Assembly: GCA_013693855.1 (NCBI GenBank)
Contig: CP059261.1
Span: 2,583,190 to 2,588,999 of the forward strand
Direction: 5' to 3'
From: Micropruina sp.
GTDB lineage: Bacteria; Actinomycetota; Actinomycetes; Propionibacteriales; Propionibacteriaceae
DNA: 5,810 bases
Position 1 is the first letter of the stretch; each line of letters starts with the position of its first letter. A program made the translations under genes and the position numbers. Below the pieces are notes generated by a model, which made no database searches, was not told the DNA's origin, and saw only the letters and a program-made list of their open reading frames with translations. Positions 1 to 4,499 of this stretch are shown one piece after another.

Positions 1-180
1 GGGCTCAATCCCCTCGTAGAGCCGGGCGAGCGTGCCCTCGCGGAGCATCACATCGGCGGGGTTGATGCCCGCCGCCTCGACCCGGACCCGAACCTCGCCC
101 GGTCCGGGGTGGGGATCGGGGAGGTCCACGACGTGCAGCACGTCAGGGCCGCCGTACTCCTCAAGTCCGATGGCCTTCAA
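1..180 (-). CDS. NADP-dependent zinc-type alcohol dehydrogenase-like oxidoreductase (quinone oxidoreductase family), N-terminal 60 residues only
   Basis: Reading the minus strand from a TTG at 180 gives 60 uninterrupted codons to the window edge. The protein starts MKAIGLEEYGGPDVLHVVDL, continues with a P-G-P-G-E-V-R-V-R-V turn and strand, then A-G-I-N-P-A-D-V. This is the start of the GroES-like domain of the medium-chain dehydrogenase/reductase superfamily, quinone-oxidoreductase branch, which typically reduces quinones or enones with NADPH in the cytosol. The Rossmann domain lies outside the window, so cofactor and substrate cannot be judged. TTG is chosen because family members begin M-K-A-I at this point and a purine-rich ribosome site (189-195) sits 8 nt upstream. 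It follows the lipoprotein gene by 27 nt, so the two are probably co-transcribed. Family assignment is firm; substrate is unknown. Confidence 0.85.
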   Translation of the reverse strand, partial: MKAIGLEEYGGPDVLHVVDLPDPHPGPGEVRVRVEAAGINPADVMLREGTLARLYEGIEP

Positions 181-188
181 TGCTGAGT

Positions 189-195
189 CCTTCCT
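189..195 (-). promoter_or_regulatory. Ribosome binding site that decides the TTG start at 180
   Basis: The minus strand reads AGGAAGG here, 8 nt before the TTG codon at 180-178. No ATG or GTG gives a better family N-terminus in this frame, so this site is the main support for the unusual TTG start. Confidence 0.65.
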
Positions 196-207
196 GATCC
201 TGCGGCC

Positions 208-672
208 TCAGGGCAGCGAAAGGGTGACCGTCACATCCCCTGCGCCCAGGACTGCCTTCAGCTCATGCTGTGTGACGTCGTCGATCGTCCCGAGCCGAGT
301 GAAGTTCCACGAGTTCGGCGCGTAGTAGATGACGAACTGGTTGCCCTGGAACAGGATCAGATCCCCGGGTTCGGTGGTGATCTGCTCGTCGTTTCGAGGA
401 ATCGTCGTGGGCAGGGTGCCGACCTTCTCCATGCTGCCGAAATCACGCATCGCGACCGCGACCGGCCCCTCCGCCAGCAAGCCCTTCAGCGCTACGACCG
501 AGGAGTTGTCGGCCATGGTCGCCGTCCAGACGGTGTCGCCGATCGTGAGGTTCATGACTTTTCCCTTCGCTTCCCCGGTGCGGCTCGCTGTGTCTGTCGT
601 CGGGCTCGCGGGGTCGCCCACCGCTGTCGTCGTGCTGCCGGGCGCGGCGTCCCCTACGGAACAGGCCGACAC
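208..672 (-). CDS. Cyclophilin-like fold lipoprotein; true start unresolved
   Basis: The coordinates use the only conventional in-frame start, a GTG at 672, but this cannot be the natural N-terminus. It lies inside a lipoprotein signal peptide: codons upstream read R-R-L-L-A-L-L-L-A-A-V-A-L-V-L-V, followed by S-A-C, a lipobox with the lipidated Cys three residues after the GTG. After a Thr/Ser/Pro-rich linker comes a bacterial cyclophilin-like beta-barrel domain (Pfam Cyclophil_like2 type). Diagnostic motifs are D-N-S-S near its start, then F-G-S-M-E-K-V-G-T-L-P, the P-G-D-L-I-L-F-Q-G-N-Q strand and Y-A-P-N-S-W-N-F-T-R-L-G. It would be tethered outside the membrane; the biochemical role of this family is poorly known. 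It lies downstream of a decayed aldo/keto reductase and 27 nt upstream of an oxidoreductase. The fold is confident; whether the gene is still expressed is not. Confidence 0.8.
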   Translation of the reverse strand: MSACSVGDAAPGSTTTAVGDPASPTTDTASRTGEAKGKVMNLTIGDTVWTATMADNSSVVALKGLLAEGPVAVAMRDFGSMEKVGTLPTTIPRNDEQITTEPGDLILFQGNQFVIYYAPNSWNFTRLGTIDDVTQHELKAVLGAGDVTVTLSLP

Positions 673-761
673 CAGGACCAGGGCAACGGCCGCCAGCAGC
701 AGCGCGAGGAGCCGTCGAGGCTCCTCGTCGCCGATCCTGCGTGGTGTGCCACTGGGCTCAT
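673..761 (-). other. Signal-peptide coding segment and probable original 5' end of the lipoprotein gene
   Basis: In the lipoprotein frame this stretch encodes twin Arg, a Leu/Ala/Val-rich hydrophobic core and the residue before Ser-Ala-Cys. That frame runs back to a stop at 766-768, which is also the stop of the aldo/keto reductase remnant, without any ATG, GTG or TTG. An ATG at 761-759 lies one frame away and reads M-S-P-V-A-H-H-A-G-S-A-T-R-S before losing the hydrophobic core. A single-base indel at about 710-745 would join that ATG to the signal peptide. Alternatives are a rare CTG start or loss of function. Confidence 0.55.
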
Positions 762-765
762 GCCT

Positions 766-1164
766 CTAGAGGTTGGTCTGGGCTTCGAGATGGTCGGGGT
801 AGCGCCCGCCCTGGATCTCGACGGAGTCCGCCGCCGCAGTGAGCGCGGAGACCTCCGCCGGGGTCAGGACGACGTCCGCCGCGGCCGCGTTCTCCGCGAG
901 CCGGTGCGGCTTGGTGGTGCCGGGGATCGGCACGATCCACCCGCTGCGCGAGCAGCCACGCGAGGGCGATCTGGCCGGGGTGACACCCTTCGCGGCGGCG
1001 ATGGCCTTCACCTGCTCGACAAGGCCGAGGTTGTGCGCGAGCGCGTCCGAGGCGAAGCGCGGGATCTGGGCGCGCAGGTCGCCACCCGCCTCGAACGCCG
1101 TCTCGGTGGTCACGGTTCCGGTGAGCACGCCCTTGCCGAGCGGGCTGAACCGGAACGGGACGAA
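766..1164 (-). pseudogene. Aldo/keto reductase, C-terminal third, fused and frameshifted
   Basis: From the fusion point the minus strand reads F-S-P-L-G-K-G-V-L-T-G-T-V-T-T-E-T-A-F, the late-barrel signature of aldo/keto reductases, and ends with the NADP-binding I-P-G-T-T-K-P-H-R-L-A-E-N-A-A-A-A and a Y-P-D-H-L-E tail. Between these, the expected T-P-A-Q-I-A-L-A-W-L-L-A-Q helix appears in another frame: a base is missing near 970 (GCCAGATC where GCCCAGATC is expected) and the frame returns near 945, so the direct reading gives A-R-S-P-S-R-G-C-S-R-S-G-W. About the first two thirds of a normal protein of roughly 330 residues, with the catalytic Asp/Tyr/Lys/His tetrad, is absent. It cannot be a working reductase. 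The stop at 766-768 is intact. Confidence 0.85.
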
Positions 1165-1402
1165 GACGCCCTCGGAGGCGAACCGGCCCCGCGCACGTCC
1201 TGCACCACCACCGCATAGCCGGCGCGCAGCGCACGGAACAGGTCCAGGTCGTCGCTGAAGGACGCCACCCGATCCTTGTCGTACGGGGTGCGGGTGAGCA
1301 GAACCGGGGCCGGCAGCCGGTCGGGCAGGTACACATCCGTCGCCAGACGCACACCATCCGCATCGGCACCATCAGCCCCGTGGTGACCTCAATCCTCCCC
1401 AT
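1153..1402 (-). pseudogene. CocE/NonD-type hydrolase (X-Pro dipeptidyl-peptidase family), N-terminal fragment, frameshifted
   Basis: An ATG at 1402-1400, inside the end of the MFS gene (14-nt overlap), starts M-G-R-I-E-V-T-T-G-L-M-V-P-M-R. Loss of one G in a CGGGATGG context at about 1357 then shifts the frame. In the restored frame the text is G-V-R-L-A-T-D-V-Y-L-P-D, then P-A-P-V-L-L-T-R-T-P-Y-D-K-D and G-Y-A-V-V-V-Q-D-V-R-G, the conserved N-terminal strands of CocE/NonD alpha/beta hydrolases. A second shift occurs in a G/C run at 1183-1191 (one base lost or two gained), after which R-F-A-S-E-G-V-F-V-P-F still belongs to the hydrolase before aldo/keto reductase sequence begins. The family is typically over 500 residues; only about 80 remain and the nucleophile Ser motif is gone. 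No active product is expected. Confidence 0.8.
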
Positions 1403-2627
1403 CGCGCACCCCCGTTCGTGACGGTTGCGGGTTGCGGGCGAGCGGGATGACAACGAGCGTTGCGAGCAGCGCGAGCCCTACATAGCCGGAGACGAGCTGC
1501 ACCAGCGTCAGGAACCCGCTGAGCTGGCCGGCGACGAAGCTGGCGCCGGCGGCGCCGCTGTAGCTGATCAGGAAGATCGCGGCGAAGATCGGCGCCCGCT
1601 CGGACGGGTCGCTGCCGTGCAGCAGTCCGCGGACCGAGCCGCTCATCGCCACGCCCTGCCCGGTGCCGGCGATCACGCTGGCCACGATGAACACCGGCAG
1701 CGAGTCGGTCAGGACGCCCGTGAGTAGCCCGGCGGCACCGGTGAGGAAGATGCCCATGCCGAGGCGTTGGGCGCCCGCGACGCTGAACCGGCCGCTGATC
1801 GGGGCGCCGAGCACGTTGGGCGCCATGTAGGAGCAGAACACCAGCCCGAACACCAGCGCACTGCTGGTGTGCAGCTGGTCGGCCACCAGGGCGGGCACGA
1901 ACGCCTGGTAGAACGCGCCCATCGCCCAGGTCGCAATGAACACCGAAGCGGCGACCGGAAGCAGCGGCAGCGCGCGGGCCGGCAGGTGCACCCGTGGCCG
2001 CAGTGAGCGCCACGCGCCGGGGTTCGGCGACACGGTTTCGGCGCTGAGTGCGATCAGGGTGGCCGAGATCGCCAGCAGCACCAGCGCGGCCAGGTAGACC
2101 AGGCGGGTGGGCCACGGGCCGAGTTCGACGAGCCCGCCGGAGCCGATCGCCCCGATGGCCAGCCCCAGGTTCGGGGCCTGGCTGGACGCGACCGAGGCCA
2201 GCCACAACGGACTGGCCGGTGCTGCGTCCACGATGTAGGCGGTGATGCTGCTGGACGCCAGCCCGGCGCCGATCCCCATCAGGAACCGTCCGGCGAGCAG
2301 GCTGGCCAGGCCGATGACGTTCAGCAGGACCAGGCATCCGACGGCCAGCAGGGCGAGCGAGGCCAGCGAAGCGGGCCTGCGTCCCACGTGGCTGGCCAGA
2401 CGGCCCAGGAGCAACAGCGACCCGATCGTGCCGGCGAAGTAGGCGACGACGGCCAAGGAGATGTCGGCGTTGGTGAACCCGAAGCCGGACCGGTAGCTGT
2501 TGAACAGCGGCACCGGCGCGGCCGAGGTCGCGAAGGTGACCACCAGGGCCAGGGTCGCGGCGGTAAAGGCGAGCCGGTCACCCGCGCTCCGCCGGCCCGT
2601 GGCCGCACTGGTGGACGCGCCCGTCAC
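1389..2627 (-). CDS. MFS transporter, drug-efflux type
   Basis: A 412-residue protein of the usual length for 12-helix major facilitator transporters, almost entirely hydrophobic with regularly spaced membrane segments from about residue 18. Between helices 2 and 3, G-R-L-A-S-H-V-G-R-R-P (residues 75-85) is the MFS motif A. The fourth helix carries A-G-R-F-L-M-G-I-G-A-G-L, with the conserved Arg at 114. A hydrophilic central loop at about residues 200-220 separates the two six-helix halves. It is an inner-membrane proton-coupled transporter; substrate unknown, but family and context (adjacent MmyB-type regulator and redox enzymes) suggest export of a small toxic molecule. The GTG start overlaps the regulator's TGA as GTGA, with GGAG 9 nt upstream inside the regulator gene, so translation is probably coupled. 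The frame is intact throughout. Confidence 0.92.
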   Translation of the reverse strand: MTGASTSAATGRRSAGDRLAFTAATLALVVTFATSAAPVPLFNSYRSGFGFTNADISLAVVAYFAGTIGSLLLLGRLASHVGRRPASLASLALLAVGCLVLLNVIGLASLLAGRFLMGIGAGLASSSITAYIVDAAPASPLWLASVASSQAPNLGLAIGAIGSGGLVELGPWPTRLVYLAALVLLAISATLIALSAETVSPNPGAWRSLRPRVHLPARALPLLPVAASVFIATWAMGAFYQAFVPALVADQLHTSSALVFGLVFCSYMAPNVLGAPISGRFSVAGAQRLGMGIFLTGAAGLLTGVLTDSLPVFIVASVIAGTGQGVAMSGSVRGLLHGSDPSERAPIFAAIFLISYSGAAGASFVAGQLSGFLTLVQLVSGYVGLALLATLVVIPLARNPQPSRTGVRDGED

Positions 2628-3544
2628 GCGCGGTCACTCCGCATGACTTCCTGGGTCCGGTGCGTCGCCTGGTCGGCGGGGCGGGCGGCCCAGGTCTGGG
2701 AGGCGGCCCAGCTGCCGAGCAGCCGAAGGGCCTCGGCCGAGGGGCTGCCTGGTTCGGCCATGTAGATCAGGAACTGCAGACCCGGATCCTCGGTGACCTC
2801 CAGGCCCTCGAAGGTGAGGGTGAGGTCGCCCACCACAGGGTGGTGGAAGGGCTTGACGCCGGTGCCGTGACGACGCACGTTGTGCGCTGCCCACTTGGCC
2901 CGGAACTCCTCGCTGCGAGTGGACAGCTCGCCGACCAGGTCGTGCAGGTCCTTGTCGCGCGGGTCGCGTCCGGCCTCGGCCCGCAGGATCGCCACGGTGA
3001 CGTCGGCGGCGGCGTCCCAGTACGGGTAGAACCGGTGGGCCGAGTCGGCGAGGAAGCAGAACCGGGCCAGGTTCGGCACCGGGTCGCCCATCGCGTACAC
3101 GTCGTCGTAGAACGCCCGGCCGAGCAGGTTCGTGCCGAGCACATCCATCCGTCCGTTACGGACGAACGCGGGCCCGGCCGTCACCGCCTCGACCGCCGCC
3201 GCGAGGCCGGGCCGCAAGCTCAACGCCCGCGAACCCCGGGTACGACGCCGGGTCACCGAACCGCCCGATGCGGCCCGGGCCAGGTCGAACAGGTGGCCGC
3301 GCTCGGCCTCGTCCAGCTGCAGGGCCGTGGCGATCGCCTCCAACACGCTGTCCGAGACCCCGGACAGGATGCCGCGCTCGAGCTTCGTGTAGTACTCCAC
3401 GCTCACCCCGGCCAGCATCGCCACCTCGGAGCGGCGCAGCCCGGGCACCCGACGATCGGAGCCACCCGGAATGCCCGCCTGCTGCGGGGTCACGTTGCCG
3501 CGGCGGCTGACCAGGAACTCCCGGACCTCGCTGCGATTGTCCAT
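2624..3544 (-). CDS. MmyB-type helix-turn-helix transcriptional regulator
   Basis: A 306-residue cytosolic DNA-binding protein. Residues 1-30 (MDNRSEVREFLVSRR, then T-P-Q-Q-A-G) and the HTH at about 35-75 (R-R-S-E-V-A-M-L-A-G-V-S, then Y-Y-T-K-L-E-R-G) are the signature of the actinobacterial XRE/MmyB family. Residues about 108-275 form the MmyB-like ligand-binding domain (PAS-like in solved relatives), with W-D-A-A-A-D and F-H-H-P-V-V-G-D-L-T-L as recognisable blocks. The open frame extends 55 codons further upstream, but M-D-N-R is the family's normal N-terminus. No ribosome site precedes it; a TANNNT box 7 nt upstream suggests a leaderless mRNA. It is first in the operon with the MFS gene and divergent from the DUF2255 gene, so it probably controls both from the shared spacer. 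The ligand is unknown. Confidence 0.93.
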   Translation of the reverse strand: MDNRSEVREFLVSRRGNVTPQQAGIPGGSDRRVPGLRRSEVAMLAGVSVEYYTKLERGILSGVSDSVLEAIATALQLDEAERGHLFDLARAASGGSVTRRRTRGSRALSLRPGLAAAVEAVTAGPAFVRNGRMDVLGTNLLGRAFYDDVYAMGDPVPNLARFCFLADSAHRFYPYWDAAADVTVAILRAEAGRDPRDKDLHDLVGELSTRSEEFRAKWAAHNVRRHGTGVKPFHHPVVGDLTLTFEGLEVTEDPGLQFLIYMAEPGSPSAEALRLLGSWAASQTWAARPADQATHRTQEVMRSDRA

Positions 3545-3551
3545 GCCCGAG

Positions 3552-3575
3552 ACGCTACGACGCCCGGGATCCCGG
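3552..3575 (-). promoter_or_regulatory. Probable regulator promoter (leaderless) with 12-bp palindromic operator
   Basis: On the minus strand TAGCGT (3557-3552) fits the actinobacterial TANNNT -10 box and ends 7 nt before the ATG at 3544, placing the transcription start at or next to the start codon. Six nt further upstream is a perfect palindrome, CCGGGATCCCGG (3564-3575), inside the expected -35/-10 spacer, where a bound repressor would block polymerase. I see no clear -35 box. Autoregulation by the MmyB-type protein is inference. Confidence 0.45.
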
Positions 3576-3632
3576 TGGGAGACCCTGACAGAACACCTCA
3601 GCACAGAGACTCCCCTGATCGCGCCCGAGGGC

Positions 3633-3661
3633 TTGACTGGACGTCGACACGTCGCTCGACG
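3633..3661 (+). promoter_or_regulatory. Possible promoter of the DUF2255 gene
   Basis: TTGACT at 3633-3638 is a good -35 box. Seventeen nt later TCGACG (3656-3661) is only a weak -10. An inverted repeat GTCGA (3643-3647) / TCGAC (3656-3660) overlaps this region and could be an operator. Weak call resting mainly on the -35 box and position. Confidence 0.3.
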
Positions 3662-3674
3662 AAAGGACTTCCCC

Positions 3675-4046
3675 ATGAGCTGGCCCACCGAGACCCTCGC
3701 CGCGATCATCGACGCCGATGACCTCCAGATCTCACCGGTGCGCGCCGACGGCTCGACCTACGGCACGCCCACCTGGATCTGGTGCGTCGCCGTCGACGGC
3801 GAGCTGTACGTCCGCGGCTACAACGGCACCCATTCCCGCTGGTACACCGCTGCCCTCGCCCACCCCGAGGGCCGTATCCACGCCGACGGCCACGTCTTCG
3901 ACGTCACCTTCGCGCCCGCCGACGTCGAGTTCGCCGACCGGATCGACGACGCCTACCGCGCCAAGTACGCCGGCAGCCCCTACCTCGAATCGATGATCAA
4001 CGACCGAGCCCGCGCGGCCGGGATCCGGATCCGACCGCGCACCTGA
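3675..4046 (+). CDS. DUF2255 family protein
   Basis: A 123-residue soluble protein with the usual DUF2255 length and motifs: D-D-L-Q-I-S-P-V-R (residues 15-23), Y-G-T-P-T-W-I-W (29-36), the strand E-L-Y-V-R-G-Y-N-G (43-51), S-R-W-Y (54-57) and R-I-D-D-A-Y-R-A-K-Y at 89-98 followed by S-P-Y-L. No enzymatic activity is established for this family to my knowledge. The fold is probably a small beta-barrel; some relatives are likened to flavin-dependent nitroreductases. The ATG at 3675 is chosen over the longer open frame because GAAAGGA (3661-3667) lies 7 nt before it and family members begin here. It is divergent from the regulator, a common arrangement for regulators of this type and their targets. 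Its stop is only 4 nt before an att-like repeat, so the element boundary abuts this gene. Confidence 0.88.
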   Translation: MSWPTETLAAIIDADDLQISPVRADGSTYGTPTWIWCVAVDGELYVRGYNGTHSRWYTAALAHPEGRIHADGHVFDVTFAPADVEFADRIDDAYRAKYAGSPYLESMINDRARAAGIRIRPRT

Positions 4047-4050
4047 CCCC

Positions 4051-4069
4051 GTGGGGCAGACGTGGGGCA
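4051..4069 (+). repeat. Left 19-bp repeat (two GTGGGGCA units), candidate integrase arm-type site
   Basis: Reads GTGGGGCAGACGTGGGGCA: two GTGGGGCA units starting 11 bp apart, about one helical turn. It matches the repeat at 4332-4350 in 18 of 19 positions and in the same orientation. Paired direct repeats flanking a tRNA-derived core are the usual form of arm-type binding sites of tyrosine integrases. GGGGC at 4064-4068 can also pair with GCCCC at 4076-4080. Confidence 0.6.
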
Positions 4070-4166
4070 CGAGTGGCCCCGAGAGGGCCTCAACCGCTCC
4101 AGGTCAGCCCACCGCTCACGGAGAAACCCCTAGCCACAGCGATTCGGAGATCATCAGCGGAAACAC

Positions 4167-4192
4167 GCGAGAGGTATTGCACCTCCGCTTTT
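4167..4192 (+). terminator. Rho-independent-like terminator downstream of DUF2255
   Basis: GCG-A-GAGGT pairs with ACCTC-CGC around the loop ATTGC, giving eight base pairs with one bulged A, followed directly by TTTT (4189-4192). The orientation fits termination of the plus-strand DUF2255 transcript. The U-tract is short, as is common in high-G+C bacteria. Confidence 0.5.
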
Positions 4193-4215
4193 CGCCATTG
4201 TTTCGAGGGTAAATA

Positions 4216-4296
4216 CCCTAGTCAGAAGCACCTTCGGTGCGCGAGAGAGGAGTTGAACCTCCCACAGGACACGGGTGAACATAGCTTCCACTAGGG
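4216..4296. repeat. Inverted 7-bp repeat CCCTAGT / ACTAGGG around the tRNA-like core
   Basis: CCCTAGT (4216-4222) is the exact reverse complement of ACTAGGG (4290-4296). The two arms enclose the tRNA 3'-end fragment at 4236-4262. The left arm overlaps a small AGGGTAAATACCCT hairpin (4206-4219). It may be protein-binding sequence of the att site, or chance. Confidence 0.4.
4236..4262 (-). other. tRNA 3'-end fragment (T-arm and acceptor 3' strand), probable att core
   Basis: On the minus strand GGAGG-TTCAACT-CCTCT forms a complete T-arm (five pairs including one G-U) with a loop that fits TTCRANY. It is followed by CTCGCGC, a discriminator A and CC, as at the end of a tRNA. A whole tRNA would need GCGCGAG about 85 nt upstream on the same strand, and neither that nor a D-arm or anticodon arm is present up to about 4330. 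The TTCAA loop and CTCGCGCACC end resemble actinobacterial tRNA-Leu, a weak guess. A 3' end without a 5' half is what integration into a tRNA gene leaves at the far end of an element. Confidence 0.6.
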
Positions 4297-4331
4297 GTTA
4301 TGTACAGTTCTAGAACCGTGTGACGGGCCTC

Positions 4332-4350
4332 GTGGGGCAGATGTGGGGCA
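4332..4350 (+). repeat. Right 19-bp repeat (two GTGGGGCA units), candidate integrase arm-type site
   Basis: Reads GTGGGGCAGATGTGGGGCA, identical to the left repeat except one C-to-T change at its eleventh base, with the same orientation and 11-bp unit spacing. It lies about 70 bp from the tRNA-like core, against about 170 bp for the left copy. Confidence 0.6.
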
Positions 4351-4453
4351 GGGTTTGGAACCTGTCCGACCAACCTTGGCCCACTGGCGTTCATACCGCG
4401 GCGCCTCCGGACGCCTCGTACCGCCCAGCCATACAGCAAGGCAAGGCGTGGCG

Positions 4454-4490
4454 TGTTCAGTTTTGGCGAATGTTCAGCTATCCTGAACAG
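4454..4490 (+). promoter_or_regulatory. Promoter and TGTTCAG operator of the AbiE-like operon
   Basis: TGTTCAG occurs at 4454-4460 and 4471-4477, 17 bp apart, and its reverse complement CTGAACA at 4483-4489, making a perfect 7-bp dyad with a 5-bp centre. TATCCT (4479-4484), a good -10 box, lies inside the dyad; TTCAGT (4456-4461), a poor -35, lies 17 nt upstream within the first copy. Transcription would start near 4491. AbiEi antitoxins are known to repress their own operon by binding upstream repeats, so this is the likely autoregulatory operator. Confidence 0.6.
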
Positions 4491-4499
4491 GTGGAGGGA

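Larger units (their letters stand above)
4047..4453. other. Gene-free att-like region between DUF2255 and the AbiE-like operon
   Basis: About 400 bp without a credible gene on either strand. Its middle (about 4130-4330) is visibly less G+C-rich than its neighbours and dense in short dyads. It contains two 19-bp repeats at its flanks, a terminator-like hairpin, a tRNA 3'-end fragment, an inverted repeat around that fragment and a perfect GTTCTAGAAC palindrome at 4307-4316. Together these resemble an integrase attachment site. The 73-codon minus-strand frame crossing it (4439-4218) has no recognisable protein character. Confidence 0.6.

Noticed and set aside
265..1218. Long plus-strand open frame (317 codons) opposite the lipoprotein and reductase remnant
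   Set aside because: Its product is Arg/Gly/Asp-rich with no recognisable domain. It is antisense to sequence with clear family matches on the minus strand and is open only because of high G+C.
3471..3674. Extended N-terminus for the DUF2255 protein in the open frame from 3471
   Set aside because: It would overlap the regulator's 5' end and promoter. Family members start at M-S-W, and the ribosome site GAAAGGA precedes the ATG at 3675.
3545..3709. 55-residue N-terminal extension of the MmyB-type regulator
   Set aside because: The extra residues do not look like protein of this family, and M-D-N-R-x-E-V-R-E-F is the family N-terminus.
2660..3721. Plus-strand open frame of 353 codons opposite the regulator
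   Set aside because: Composition is Arg/Gly/His-rich and low in complexity. The minus strand here encodes a complete MmyB-type regulator, so this is a shadow.
4236..4325. Complete minus-strand tRNA-Leu or tRNA-Ser gene
   Set aside because: Only the T-arm and acceptor 3' strand are present. No matching 5' acceptor, D-arm or anticodon stem-loop can be folded upstream.
4051..4350. CRISPR array from the repeated GTGGGGCA units
   Set aside because: The units occur as two pairs with 3-bp gaps and one long interval, with no regular spacers; arm-type sites explain them better.
4218..4439. Minus-strand 73-codon open frame over the att-like region, possibly an excisionase
   Set aside because: No helix-turn-helix or winged-helix pattern is visible, and it overlaps the tRNA fragment and repeats. 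It is probably chance.
4320..4499. 60-residue N-terminal extension of the antitoxin
   Set aside because: It would run through the 19-bp att-like repeat, the promoter and the operator dyad, and its sequence has no resemblance to antitoxin N-termini.
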